A stretch of DNA of 64,000 nucleotides from Liolophura sinensis (taxonomy: Eukaryota > Mollusca > Polyplacophora > Chitonida > Chitonidae): contig NC_088299.1 in the NCBI RefSeq assembly GCF_032854445.1, positions 12,765,608 to 12,829,607 of the forward strand. The letters are read 5' to 3'. Position numbers and translations under genes: made by a program. This document shows positions 1 through 11,745 of this stretch, one piece after another. Each line of letters begins with the position of its first letter. The first letter of the stretch is position 1. The notes under the pieces are model-generated. The model was not told the DNA's origin. It saw only the letters and a list, made by a program, of their open reading frames with translations, and ran no database searches.

Positions 1-539
1 CATCAAATATTTTTTTTGATGAGTGGCTTTATAAAACACTTTCCATGTCATTAAAGTCAAAAATCTTTGTCTATGTTTCGAACCAAAAACCTAAAACCCA
101 GTGTTGCACCAGTGGCCTTGGGCTTCACAAAAATTTCTTCCAAAGGTGAACATAAAGGTAGGAAAACTCAAGCTCACATCATTATTCACCAACCTTTTCA
201 TAATGGTACAGTATATTCACGTGCAAGCGTTTAACAGTATTTCATGCAGTCTTGAAGAAATTTTCGGAAACATAGACAGAGGCAGTTTTAGATATAACTT
301 CAGTAGGTTACTTTATTTTTATTTTCTTTTATTACATTTAGTGACAATGGTGCAGTCAAAGCTAAGTAAGTGAGTTTATTAAATAACGTGAGAAACATTG
401 TTGTCATTACTTCGGAAGACCCTACCTTACCAATGTATTACTGGACTGACGCCTTGTTTACGTGTTAGCTAGTCTTTGTACTAACCTAATAATAGCGCGC
501 ATAAATATTTCAATCACTGCCTTACTATTAACCTTATAG
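1..539. other. Unassigned non-coding stretch
   Basis: AT-rich sequence with no recognisable gene. One frame stays open over about 270 bases, but its residues are low-complexity and hydrophobic with no splice or signal context. I see nothing to annotate. Confidence 0.5.
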
Positions 540-900
540 AGAAAAATTTCCGACGGCAAAAAATTGTGCTGTCATTTCAAGCGTCATCAACATAAAGTTA
601 AGAGTGGACAATCGATTGTTCAGTTTCATCAAGGGTATATTTAGAAACATGGCCGAAGACTTGATTTTTTGACTGGATACCACCCCTTACAGTGTGGAAG
701 ATAGGAGATATTCAGTAAACTTCAAATGTCAGACACGGTGCTGTAAGCAATTGCAAATTCTTTTTATAATACACGGCGATATGAAGAAAGACTGTTTTTG
801 GTTTACCAGACTATATAATTTCGTGTCAGATTTTAATATTGTTTGCGTGTGCGATCCACGAATGATCCATAGGGCTACGCCGGAAATGTCTGGCAAAAAA
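540..900 (+). repeat. Dispersed repeat R1, copy 1
   Basis: This stretch aligns by eye, in the same orientation, with 30100-30540. Shared landmarks are AAAAATTGTGCTGT, TTCAGTTT, AAATGTCAGACACGGT, TTGGTTTAC and a final TTTACACATGCGATCC-like segment. The copies are clearly diverged and differ by many small indels. No coding capacity is visible. It is probably a fragment of an unclassified interspersed element. Confidence 0.55.
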
Positions 901-1052
901 TCCTAATTCGCAAATAAAATTGTTTGTATTGACCAAGAAATACCCCCCAAAAATGTATTGCCAATATGTAAATATCAGACCAACAATCCTGCGCTACCTA
1001 CAGTGGTGTAGGGATTCTAAAGTTTGCAAAACCCTCTGTATAGGTTTGTACA

Positions 1053-1177
1053 ATATTTATTTATTTGATTGGTGTTTTACGCCATACTCAAGAACATTTC
1101 ACTTATACTACAGCGGCCAGTATTATAGTGGGAGGAAACCGAGCAGAGCCTGGGGAAACCCACAACCATCCGCAGGT
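1053..1177 (-). mobile_element. SINE family A, 3' part
   Basis: Reverse complement of the family-A SINE: an ATTTATTTGATTGGTGTTTTACGCC tail side (read here on the plus strand), then the CCACCATAATGCTGGCC-like and CCATCCGCAGGTT body segments. The tRNA-like head is missing, so this is a 5'-truncated, diverged copy. Confidence 0.75.
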
Positions 1178-1439
1178 TAAAATTAATAGTAACATGTGCA
1201 CGGACAAAATTTATATCTTCTAAAAGCTAATTTATTGGGGTACTCTGGGATAATAGCAAAAAGTCTGTTGTATTGATTTGATCGATTTTTCCAAAATCTT
1301 CGGTATAGAAACATTAAAAAAAGTTCCAGCATTAGGCACATAACTGTAGCAGGCATTGATTCAGAGTTAGAAGGAATAAAAATCTTGTTTTAAATAAACT
1401 TTAAGTTTGGCATGAGAATAGATACTAACCACATATCTG

Positions 1440-1670
1440 AGTTGTTTACTTAAGATAGCCATTGTTAATTCTCAATTTATCAGCTGTTTGTTGGCTATAG
1501 TAATAAGCAAAACAACGGTCATTTCCATGGGTGCAGGAAACTGGAGTATGTAGGTAAAACACCGTCCTTTGGCAGGTTACTGACGAACTTTCTAACAGGA
1601 GACATACAAATGTGCACACCATATTGGCAGAAAACAAGTGGTTTCGAACGGCCGTTATAGGCGGCTGTAC
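1440..1670 (-). mobile_element. SINE family B, degenerate copy
   Basis: Resembles the copies at 22265-22620 and 36230-36560. It has the motifs CCTTTGGCAGGTTACTGAC and CACACCATATT, followed by a TTTCGAACGGCCG head-like end. The short minus-strand open frame here is not a gene. Confidence 0.5.
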
Positions 1671-1679
1671 AAGCGTTGT

Positions 1680-2914
1680 CGATCGTGTGATCTTCCTAAT
1701 AACTACGAATTTTAAGTCAACCGATTGAGTTGACCTCCTTATGAAATATTGCCTACAGGGCCCAGTTGTTCGAAAGTGAATTAGCTACTGCTGGTAGTGA
1801 CCTTTTATATGTAAGATTTTAGCAATATTCAACGATCAATGCAGTTGTCCAAAGGCAAAGTATAAAAGCTGCAGATTTAAATCATATTTAATATATTATT
1901 CGGCAATTACCTTTGGGATAAGTGCCATGCTGGTTGAATCTGGTATTAAGTCTTGAAATAGTTTTAAACAGCCGGGCCCAGGAGTGTACAAATTATCAAA
2001 GCATTGGTTCATATTTTTTTCTTATCAAAACCTGTCAAACACTATACAAAATTTATAACTGCCTTTGTGAAGACCTTTGCATTAACCTAGCAATAAATCA
2101 TACAACATACTGAAAAACGGGTAAATTTAGCATGTCAGATTTTGTTCCTTGCTAAATTGATGAACTGGATTATATATTGAAAATAGTAAATGACACCTTC
2201 TGGCAAGAAAAATTGGCAACTTTTACGTACAGTGCAGCAAATTATGCAAATCAGTGTACACCGCGTGGGGTGGAGGGGAGGGGTAATTTTTAGTTATTTG
2301 TTTTTTTTTTTTTAATGTTTCAGTTATCGCACAGTTTTATAATCGTCATACAGATATCCTAGAATCTGGAATCCACTGTCAATGTTTCTGACTGCACCTT
2401 GTCCAAGAAAAATGACAGCACTGCAGGTGTTCGTGTGGCTGAGCAACTTATCATGTGCGGCAACATGGCGGAATCGGCCGACTCGTTACCCTAATGTTGC
2501 TCATTTGATTAGGGCGATCTTAACAATCAGAGAGGTTATTGTGTCTGCCCACCAGTTCGTACACTGACGCTGATCTCAATATCTAATGGTGATTAGATAT
2601 ATTGATTGGTTAATATTGAGGCATGGCTGCACGCGGGTTATGACGGCTTTGATCTCGCCGCTCTGACGACAATCGCTCCCGTACCCAGGGGACGGGCAGG
2701 ACACGGGCCTGGTGAGTCCAACTGAAAAGTGCCACCAGACCGGCTCTAGCTATTCATTATTTATGTCCAAATTACACTGCAGAAATGAATGGAGATCTGT
2801 ATTGTTCACTTGCGTCTATGTCTGTCGTGGGAAAATAAACGTCACCATGGCGACCTTAAACTGGTACAACGTGAGATATACCCAGCCTTCTGAGGGGTTG
2901 TACTGTACCTGACG
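1680..2914. other. Unassigned non-coding stretch
   Basis: No gene recognised. It contains a G-rich patch followed by a T-tract near 2265-2315 and a small hairpin around 2580-2600 (ATCTAATGGTGATTAGAT). Neither has an obvious function. Confidence 0.5.
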
Positions 2915-3020
2915 AAGGGCGGTTGTTTTTGTCACTCCATTAAACACCCACAAACATCCTCTCTTCGTATAAGGGAATAATACTTGAGTAAATAAAACAC
3001 CAATCAAATAAACAGATATG
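2915..3020 (+). mobile_element. SINE family A, tail fragment
   Basis: Ends in TAAAACACCAATCAAATAAA, the diagnostic 3' tail of family A. It is preceded by a diverged CGTATAAG..GAATA..CTTGAGTA segment. The head is absent. Confidence 0.65.
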
Positions 3021-5399
3021 CACAATTCTTAAATTGTGATATATATTACATATAATTGAATTTAGGCGTTGAAACACATTCTGATACCACAGTGAATGAT
3101 CTTTCAAAATAGAAACAGCAAGGCCGGTTTTCAACAACCTTCTATACAAATCACCAAACTACTAGGAAAGTACATAAAGTAAAATAATAGGATAGATACG
3201 TGAAGTGGAATCAGTAAGTACTTTTTGAATACGCAAGGAATGTTCTATGAGAATAAATTAAACCAGTAGCATATCATTAGTCAGAATAAAAACCGGCTCT
3301 ATTGTCTACTGCAACTTTTCATATATCCAACAGGATAGGCCTTCAGCACCCAACCCCATGTTAAGTGTAATGGCATTAACGCAAATGTGTACCAAGAATT
3401 GGTTTCTTATAATCAAAGTTTTTATACAGGGGATGTTAACTCCTCATTTTTAAAAGACTGATCTGATGATCTAAGATTTAAATCCTTGGATACATACTCC
3501 AGTGTTGGCTTCGTCTTGGTAGATGAAGGTTGAAATATTCTATTAGGAAGGGACAGACTTTGGGAAGGAGCTGGAGAAGTTCTATTCTAGTACGAGTCTC
3601 CAAACGTCGCCTGTAGTTGTAAATGGATCTAGGACTACTCGATGGCAATGGAGGTGTTCCTTGAAAATCGCGCTGTTCCAATTGAGTTATTCACACCATT
3701 TGCTTTAACTGATCGAGCAGAACACATGTCGTTTGGCTTAATTGAATTTCACCTCCCAGAAGATACCTGCGTGTTTACGTTTCTGAGAATACAGGGCTTA
3801 CAACAACGAGCTTTTCCCACTTTTAAAACCTGTGGTTCACCGAAGCGTGAATTTCCCTGGGTGGTTGTGAGAGGCAGAGATAACCAGTTTACCGCCGAGC
3901 TATTTTCCGCATGGCTTTGCGCGGGTGGGCCAAGTTCTCACACGAAATGTATCACACAACTAAACTCACGTAAATATATAACACCGGTAATGTCAAGGAG
4001 ATGTCTTCCCTGTGCTCGTCAGACTTGTGTTGGTGAGCCCTTTATGTTAGATCGACAGCAGTAACACGCTCTGTTTATGGACAACCCTCCATACACACCG
4101 GTTAACGTGTAAATGATCGGTATAGCACTGGTTCTTGACAAAGACTGATTGCAAGACAGATTTGGCAAATTAAAAACTAAGGTGAAATAAACCGTACTTG
4201 GAATGTAAAATATGCCAATTAAAGTAAGAGAGAGAATTAAAAAAACAATTGACATCTAGCTTAAGGATATTCCCACATAAACCTACTTCCATCCTATTTT
4301 ATTCCTATATTCTGTGCTTGTTAAACTTTAAAGAAAAGACAAACATTAAAGCCTTAGTTATCTCGGAAGAAGGGTGAAAGTGGACCCAAATGGCTACCTT
4401 GGTATTTTTCTGACTTGCTTTAATTGATCACTCTATAACTAATCTTTTAATCGTGAATCATTACGAGACCTTGAATATCATGCAAATATATAGTAAGTTC
4501 CGTGCAGATAAAAGGCAACCCGGGATAGCTGACGTCAGGGCGGAAACAGGTGAATATCCAGATTATAGAAATAACTCGCACCTGGCTGGGCAAAACTAAG
4601 AACCTGTGGCATTTGTTCAGATCTCGTCTCTAAGTCTGTTAGTCTGTTATTTCATCTGTCATTTTCTCAGATTTTTTGTAAGGGTTCATCGAACTGATCT
4701 AACACTGGACGCTGGACATTATGAGAAGTTACAGATCAAGACTGGGATTCGCTTCGTTTATTTCCAAAAAGTTTACGATCGTTTTTGTCATACTGAATTG
4801 AAAATTAGTAAATGGCTTCACTATGACAAGTTAAACATCACGTTAACATACAGGTTGTTTTGTCCATTTGCGGCAAAACTAAGGCTGTTATGTCCAAGTT
4901 TTACATATACATGTAAATATTATACTGCTTAATAGAACCATATGCTTGGATGACAGTACTGAGTATGTAGTAGAGGACGGCTAGGTTTCTGACGACATAA
5001 ACCGGTTAGGGATTTGTATTGCGATAGGAACACTTCCGGAATGCTTGTTGAGCATTGGCATCCAGTAAATGTGAGAAGTGAAAAAGTGAAAGGGGATGCA
5101 TCACAACATATTTTAAAAAATTCACAGGGCTTACAGTCACCGCTCAAATACGTGTTACAACGTATGGCTTTAACAGTAACATGCTATATTTGAACATAAT
5201 TTCTTGTTTGAAATATTGCTTTTTGTGTTTTGGTAACATCAGTAACACTGATTCTTTGGTGCATTATATAATGCCATATTTCTTACTCTTTTTTTCAGTT
5301 TGCAAGGGCCTTGGCCCATAACATAAAAATAAAACTGGTGCTTCTTAACTCAAGTGCAACTCGTGGTAATCGAGAGTCGCTCTTTTTACGGTTATCGAG
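3021..5399. other. Unassigned non-coding stretch
   Basis: No supported gene. A plus frame of about 140 codons near 3642-4064 has no recognisable domain, exon signals or repeat partner, and I treat it as chance. A palindromic CRE-like TGACGTCA lies at 4530-4537, with no promoter partner that I can see. Confidence 0.45.
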
Positions 5400-5595
5400 T
5401 GATAAGCACCTGTAAGGTTACCACTATCGGAGAGTCAAAATGAGAAAGAACTAGCTTGTTTACTCTCGGATCAGCGATAGGCCTTACACACAAACAAACA
5501 AACACGAAGACGCTTGAATAAGTTCAATACATATATTTTCACCAAGTAGACAAATAATACAACTGACAATAATACACAAACAATAGAAATAATTA
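5400..5595 (-). mobile_element. LTR-like end of the Gypsy element
   Basis: The reverse complement matches 27643-27850. Shared segments include TATTATTGTCAGTTG, TTGAACTTATTCA, TGTAAGGCCTATCGC and ACTCTCCGATAGTGGT. It begins immediately after the truncated integrase C-terminus of the retroelement, so it is most simply the 3' LTR (or 3' untranslated end) of that element. Exact LTR borders (TG..CA and target duplication) are not resolved. The other copy at 27.6 kb would then be a solo or fragmentary LTR. Confidence 0.5.
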
Positions 5596-6670
5596 TATGT
5601 CCACCAAAGTTGGCCCTAATCTGATCCTGAGGCAGGGGCAACAAAACTAGAACTTGATCCCCTGAAGAAAAATTTCTTGGCTTAGCCTTCTTGTCATAGT
5701 ATGGTTTTATTTTCTCCTGGGAGATCTTCAAATTAGGACGAGCTAGCCCCGATTACAGCTTGTATAACCTGTCCCAAAACTTGGAGATTTTCTAATTCTA
5801 ATTAGATTTTCTAAGTTTTCTTCTGTTTCTTGGGCCAAGATACGCTCCTTGATCAAAGCTAACGGATCTCTAATCTCATAACCCATTGGATTCATTGGGA
5901 GTATCCCTAGTGGAAAACCATACAAATGGAATCCCTTTGTCCCAATCGTCAGGATATTCCATACAACATGCTCGTAGAGCACTCATGATTTGTTGGTATC
6001 TTTTCAAAGCCCCTTGGGATTGAGGGTAATAAGCTATAGATTTAATCTACTAAATCACCAGCGGGTACATAAGTTCCTGAAATAAGTCAGTCATAAAATT
6101 TCACCAATGGTCAGATTGTATTGCCTTAGGTAAAGCATACCGGGTGAAAAATTGTAACAGACTATTGACTATCTGAGGAGTAGTTATCTGTTTCAGTGAG
6201 ATTTCTTCCCAAAATCTGGTAGCTGTATCCATAATAGTCAAAAGATACTAAGTTCTAAATAATGGACCAACGCAGTCAATGAGTGCTTTGCTAAAAGGTT
6301 CACTAAAAGCAGAAACGGGGATTAATGGTGCCTGTCTTGCACTATACTGGGTTTTTCCTACCACCTGGCAGATGTGTCTTACATAAATTAACCACATCTT
6401 TGTGAATCTTAGGCCAGTAAACATGGCAAGTGATTTTACTTTCTGTTTTTCTTATGCCTCATTACCCACATACTGGAATATCATGAGTACTTCCTGTCTA
6501 TAACTTGGAGGTAAGGCAACTTGGTTAAAAGTTGGCCAATCATCGTCAGCTGATACATGAGGGGGTCTATGCTTTCTAATTCCCTACCATCCTCTACACC
6601 ACCAGTATCACGAAAGAAAGTTTCAGCCAAAATAATACCGCCCGCTGGATCCCCAATTGTAATAGAAGAA
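5596..6670 (-). pseudogene. Retroelement integrase remnant
   Basis: Minus-strand conceptual translation in shifting frames gives integrase-like segments in order. These are an H/C zinc-binding stretch with a C-x2-C pair (near 6330-6430), a core segment with an IDCVGP-type motif around 6280, an LTIMDTATRF-type segment around 6230, and a C-terminal KIKPYYDKKAKPRNFSSGDQVLVLLP stretch (about 5620-5720) that matches the GPY/F-type C-terminal domain. The catalytic D,D35E set cannot be verified because of stops and indels. It lies directly downstream of the protease remnant. Confidence 0.65.
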
Positions 6671-6813
6671 TTGTCTATATAGGCAAAAATTCAAAAATAG
6701 AAAAAGTGCTCGAATGCGCTTCGAAAGAAGCTAATCCGACGTGTTGTGTGACGAGAAATCCAATGGCGTAAACCGCACTGCTCTCCGATTAATACTTTTA
6801 GCTATAGCGACGT

Positions 6814-7317
6814 TTAAAATATGATTGACGTCATAATTACGCGCCCTGTTACGTGTTTTCTAAACTTCTCCAGTAGGTCTTCTGTATTTCCGTCCAAAAC
6901 CGGAACACTACAGACATGAGGACACACCTTAACTTTATCTCCTGCTAAGTGATTACCCAACAAAAAGGAAAAACCTTCCACAGGCAAAGTATTCACAACC
7001 CCCACAGTTACTAAAGCAGTAACCAAATCAGAAGTAAGGGTAACCTCCTGTAATGGAACAGATATAAACTTTCCATTAATACCCTGGATCAAAACACGAC
7101 TGTTGGCCTTATCAGAACGTGAAGGAATCACATTTGCCAACATCAAAGGCTGACTAGCCCCAGTATCCCTAAGTATACAAACATGGGAGGTAACTCCATT
7201 ACCAGTAATCACACCATCCGACATAAATCCCAAGTATTTTTCTGGAGTCTGTCCTACTTCCTTAACTTGTGGGTTGTCCATAGGACCAACGCTACCTGCC
7301 TCTACTTGCCGCCTCAC
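6814..7317 (-). pseudogene. Retroelement aspartic protease remnant
   Basis: An open frame of 167 codons. It contains CILRDTGASQPLM, the D-T/S-G active-site signature of retropepsins, about 50 residues in. It is followed by hydrophobic beta-strand-like segments and a LLGNHLAGDKV stretch resembling the second half of the fold. It would process Gag-Pol in an intact element. It sits between the CCHC knuckle and the integrase. The flanking frames are broken, so it is unlikely to be made. Confidence 0.7.
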
Positions 7318-7370
7318 TGGTTAACAACTAGGGTTAAAAAAGGCTACTGACGTTCGCTCCTCTTTCCTTT

Positions 7371-7589
7371 TCAGGACTGGGCACAGATAGGTAATAGATG
7401 TCCTGTGGCTTTACAACAACGGCAAGAAGGTGGGCCTACATCTTGAGGTTTGGAATGGAAGGTCTTCTTGCCAGAAGAAAACCCCACAATTGACTTACGC
7501 TTCACACCGGTCTTCTTGTCAGTACTAAAAATGTTAGACCTTCTTATCAGAATTCCACTTCTGAAATTTAAGCTGAAATGTTTGCCCAT
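7371..7589 (-). pseudogene. Gag nucleocapsid zinc knuckle
   Basis: Contains CRCCKATGHLLPIC, which fits the retroviral CX2CX4HX4C zinc-knuckle spacing, preceded by a basic K/R-rich tract. This is the nucleic-acid-binding end of Gag. It is out of frame with the capsid region upstream. Confidence 0.7.
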
Positions 7590-8460
7590 TAGTCTTGTGA
7601 TTTAACTCGTATTCATCAGCCAAACTGGTTGCGGTCTTAACGTCCTTGACCTTTTGTTCACCTAGATAAACATTGACCTCATTAGGAACACTGTTCTTAA
7701 ATTCTTCCAAGAGAACAACCTCCCTTACATCCTCAAAACAATGATCTAACTTCAGAGCCCTGTACCAGCTATCAAACAGTGTTTCTTCACCCCAGGCGAG
7801 CTCCACTCTTTCCTTAACTGTCTGAGCTTCTGTCTATAGACCTCCGGCACAACCTCATAAGCAGACGAGACCAGTGTCTTAACTGTGTTGTAATCTGAAG
7901 ACTGATCTACCGACAAAGAAGAATAGACCTCTGCAGCTTTACCTACAAACGTACTATGCAGCAACATTGTCTAATATCTTTTAGGCCACTCCAAGCTAAC
8001 AGCCACTTTCTCAAAGGACAGAAAAAGCCGTCCTAGATCCCTATCATCAAATTTAGGCGCTAATCGATACTTTTGAGCCAAATCAAATCTTTGGTGACTG
8101 CGACTATCACTATCATTACTTTCCACATGAAGTTCCTTCAGTTTGAACTCCTGTTCTAACTCTGTTTCTCTCTTCCTTCCTTTCCTAATTTCAACTTCTC
8201 TAACTTAAACTCTCTTTCTTTTTCTCTTTCTCTTCCTCCTTTCTCCCTTTCTCTTTCTTCCTTTTCTAAATTAAGCCTTTCCATCTCTAACTGAAGCTTA
8301 ATCAACTCAGTATCACCACTTTGACCCGTAACAGGCATAATATTACCTAAGTTCAAGTGTGTGTTAATATCATACATCATTTCAGCTTTCCTAAATATAA
8401 GCGTCCGTAAAGGGCGCGTCCAAGTCGATAAGCGCAAGATCCATTTCCAAAACAATGTTT
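7534..8460 (-). pseudogene. Gag N-terminal and SCAN-like capsid remnant
   Basis: Several overlapping frames together resemble the Gag protein of invertebrate Gypsy elements. There is a highly charged E/K/R-rich coiled-coil-like stretch (about 8160-8340). It is followed by an FEKVA..LEWPK-type segment (about 7970-8030), a segment with VPEVYRQKLRQLRKEW (about 7810-7870, SCAN-like), and a segment with LLEEFKNSVPNEV (about 7670-7730). At least two frameshifts separate them. The SCAN resemblance is from memory of the family and is an inference. Confidence 0.65.
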
Positions 8461-8611
8461 AACACTAGCTCTCAAAGACAATGGCATGTAAGAAATTATA
8501 CAAATAGGAAATAAAGCCGGAAACACACAAGAGAGAAGCGGTCATCAGTTTTCAATGAAGCCGGGCAGACAGTGGATATTCCAGGCATGAATTCCATGTC
8601 AAAGTTCAAAT

Positions 8612-8703
8612 TCGTAGTCCGAATTGAGTAGGGCGTAAAACACCAATATCTTAGTGAGTACGGCATAAAACACCAATCAAATAAATAAATAAATAAATAA
8701 ATA
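8612..8703 (+). mobile_element. SINE family A tails, duplicated
   Basis: Two successive tails, GAGTAGGGCGTAAAACACCAAT and GAGTACGGCATAAAACACCAATC, followed by (AAAT)n. Either one tail was duplicated or one truncated SINE inserted into another. Confidence 0.65.
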
Positions 8704-10459
8704 TATTTTACCGAATAATATGCTGCAATAGCAGAATACATTTTAGCACCATTCAGACAGAAGTCATTCTGTTAAAGTAAACAGATTATTTATTTATTAG
8801 TGTATCAGTGTAGTCTTGTACCCAAGAAGGACAGATGTGATTAAACGTCTCAGTAGGTTTTCTCTTTGTGCTGTTTTGAAAGTTAAATTTATGAGAATCA
8901 CAAAAAAGTTTCTTGCCTGTGTTCAGTCAATTATCCTATTCATCGGCCATAACTCTCATATATGTCGCCTTTAGTGTCAACCAAGAATAAGATATTTCGT
9001 GAAGTAGTGTAAACACCATGAACATGCTTAATGCTAGCTGAATACATGGACAATCAGAAACAACGATGTGACTTCCTTGGCCTTAACTGTCTTTCGACCA
9101 GACATCTCTACATCTCTTCTGAAAACAGTTCATTCATAATGTAGCCAATTGCTGGGATTGCTTGAAAAGATCTGTATATGCTATAGTATATATACATTGT
9201 TAAAAAGTTAGGAATACCCCACTTCATGTAAATATTTCTAAAAAAAAATGCTATTGCATATATGTGTGTGAATAAGAAAAACAAAAAGAGAAGTCAGGAC
9301 TTTCATACCTTTTCAGGCATCTTGGAGCGATCACACCTGAATCTGGTTAACATGTATTTTGAAATTAGCAGAAAATCTTGCCAGTCAATTGCCACAAATT
9401 TGACAGATTAAATTACAGATGATTGTTGATGTAATTAAAGATAATTGATATTAATAGGTTTTTACATTTTGAACTTAATGATCCAGACTATGACAAAAAA
9501 CAAGCCTTGTGTATTCCTCTAGGGCACCCTACCCACAGTTTTGTTAATTTCTGACAATATCAGTGTTAAATTAATCATTCAAAAGTAACTGTTTATGTCA
9601 GTTACATTTCTTCACATGTTTAGTTGTATACCATATGGTATTTTCAAAAAGCCCCACACTGACACGTGAGAATTGTTTTACATGATAATTTATGGAGAAA
9701 CAGAGAGAGCTATGAAGAAAGAGTAAAAAGTTAAGTCACTGCCTTAAAACATCACAGAAAATGATATCCGGAACAGACAACATTTTTCAAAATACAATTA
9801 AATACATTCAGATATTTAAATTGTCATATCCACCTCCATATGATTTGCCACTACAGACCGTGCAGGTTTTACACCTAACTGAGACTTACATCTGTACATG
9901 ACGACAGCGTCTTACTGTCTCGCTAAATGACAACAACAGAGACAATTTCAATTTTGACGGTGTGAATTAGCCTTATTCTTGGATAGCAACATACACAAAT
10001 GCCCCGAAAATGGCGTCTACACATATCGCCTTGTAGTACTGTTTAAACTGTGTGAGGTGTGCAACAGCGTAAGTGAACGTCAGAAGTTTTTACCATGGTA
10101 ACTTTTCTACTCTAAGTTTCTTAAATTTTTAAGTTCTCTTGTAAGCAAAATATGGTGTGTCTAGGACATCGCTGGCGTTCTGCCTTACAACTGTGTTAAA
10201 TCCCGGTTAACCTGGAGCTATGGGGTGAATCGCCACCATACTGAATAACATCGCGAAGTTGAATAGATGAGCAGCTGCAATCAAAGATTTTCATTTTCGT
10301 CATATGCCAGAACATTTTTTGTGTCTTTCGCTTGCCATTAAACATTTTTCACTACTTACATTTACATGAATTCAGCCTATTTTTTAAAGTAAATAGTGTA
10401 TTACATTACATATTTAGATTTCAGGTGGTTTGTGCTTTTTTGGAAACTCACCTAACGGT
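8704..10459. other. Unassigned non-coding stretch
   Basis: AT-rich, with many stops in all frames. No gene, SINE or tandem array recognised. Confidence 0.5.
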
Positions 10460-10508
10460 TAATTTATTTATTGATTTATTTAATTGTTGTTTTAAACCGT
10501 ACTCAAGA
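10460..10508 (-). mobile_element. SINE family A tail remnant
   Basis: TTAATTTATTTATTGATTTATTTAATTGTTG followed by ACCGTACTCAAGAA matches the reverse complement of the family-A tail. Body and head are missing. Confidence 0.5.
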
Positions 10509-10579
10509 AAAAAACCCAAACATCACACCCCCATCCAGCCACACCATCACCTGTCAACCAGCCCTGTTTCCTTGTTCTA

Positions 10580-10705
10580 ACCACTCAATAATGAGCGCCA
10601 AGCGCGGCAGTAACAAGGACCGATTTTAACGTCTTTGTTGTGATCTGACCCGAGTTGATATCAGGTGTGCAATTTCGAAACGGACGCTCTAAGATTAGGG
10701 TAAAT
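10580..10705 (-). mobile_element. SINE family C, head fragment
   Basis: GAGCGCCAAGCGCGGCAGTAACAAG, a TGTGATCTGACCCG segment and CGAAACGGACGCTCTAAGATTAGG match the head side of the family-C copies at 14122-14470 and 35865-36215. Its other end is lost. Confidence 0.5.
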
Positions 10706-11320
10706 GAATTAAATTTCCAGTATTTAGTTCTGAGAGGGGCATCTCTATGGAAAGATGTTACTACTGGTGATCTTTATTTTCCTTCTTCTGAAGGATGTCG
10801 GTATTCTTGCTCTTACTGATGTTTCTTGCTCTGGTCGCATCTTTGCTGTCACATCGGTCGTTTTTTGTTTTTAAAAATAATTGAGTTTTTTTATGAAATA
10901 GTTGTAGGTGAAAGCTCTCAGGAAAAAACTGACGTTTATCAATTTGCGCTATGTACAGTTGTTTTTGAAACACTCAAATGTCTCTATATGTATTAACTTC
11001 TTTATACAAGGCAAATATAAAGGCAAGCTATTGACCGCTGTGCATCTGTCATTCCTAGTACCTTATTATAGCTATGTTGGAAACCATCACTAAACTCGTA
11101 CAATCACTTTTGTGGTCCAAAATTCGACAGTAATTACCACTGATTGTCAGTTGTGTTTGCTCATGTTTATGGACACACAACGAAAGTAAGAAGATGTTTG
11201 GTTTCCCTGCGGCAAACAGCTGTACAAGTCAACTGTTTCTTTATTGGTCGGTCACTCGGTCGATTGGTCGGTCAGTCCATATACTAGTGATCGCTCACTC
11301 TGCTGGTGTGAGAACATGTT
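10706..11320. other. Unassigned non-coding stretch
   Basis: Nothing recognised. There is a short GGTCGGTCACTCGGTCGATTGGTCGGTC simple repeat near 11247-11275. Confidence 0.45.
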
Positions 11321-11329
11321 AAGATGACA

Positions 11330-11745
11330 TGAAAGTTTTGACTTGATATGTCACAGCTATTGCAAATTTGCAATAGTGCTTGCGTTTGAATCTACCGATC
11401 AAATACCGGTTCTGCCTTGAAATAAATGTTTTGACAGTATGATAGTATGTCGCGTTTGAAGAAAGCGACATATACACGGCAACGGACTGGTCATACACAA
11501 TATTAGATGCATGTATCGTCTCAGCGAAGGCGGTATTGTAAATCATATTCCAGGACTGTACTACCACGGAGTTCCATTTTCAGATGTATTATTTGGTACT
11601 TGTAAGCCGTAGGTAAGATTGATTCTGAAACCCAGTGAAGCTTAGATAATGTGCTAGGAACAGAAAAATTTTCACGCCTTGTTAAGTTCGTGGCATAATT
11701 AACTAGTATCACAGCGAGGTTCAATGGTCGTGCGGCGAGCAAACT
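11330..11745 (-). pseudogene. LINE reverse-transcriptase 3' remnant
   Basis: The minus-strand translation includes LVNYATNLTRRE, then VPSTLSKLHWV and LEYDLQYRLR. This fits the well-conserved C-terminal end of CR1/jockey-like LINE polymerases, which carry an R-x(n)-P-x-L-x-x-LHWLPV motif. A frameshift follows, and the next frame carries a diverged LRS..VP-like tail. Only the last part of the pol gene is here, as expected for a 5'-truncated LINE insertion. The family assignment is from motif memory only. Confidence 0.4.

Larger units (their letters stand above)
5596..8460 (-). mobile_element. Decayed Gypsy-type LTR retrotransposon
   Basis: On the minus strand, reading from 8460 down, this remnant carries a charged gag N-terminus, a SCAN-like capsid region, a CCHC zinc knuckle, an aspartic protease and an integrase. 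The integrase follows the protease after only about 250 bp, with no reverse transcriptase between. That is the gene order of the Gmr1-like branch of Ty3/Gypsy, where integrase precedes RT. RT and RNase H appear deleted between the integrase C-terminus and the LTR-like end. Frameshifts and stops break every open frame, so the copy is dead. No 5' LTR is recognisable beyond 8460. Confidence 0.75.

Noticed and set aside
3642-4064. 140-codon plus-strand frame
   Set aside because: No recognisable domain, no start or splice evidence, and no repeat partner. Its length is within chance for 64 kb read in six frames.
4606-4932. 108-codon frame with a hydrophobic, signal-like N-terminus
   Set aside because: It begins at GTG rather than ATG. 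The hydrophobic start is T-rich sequence, and no gene structure surrounds it.
10908-11093. Short T-rich ATG-started frames around 10.8-11.1 kb
   Set aside because: No domain, no conservation signal, and overlapping frames on both strands.
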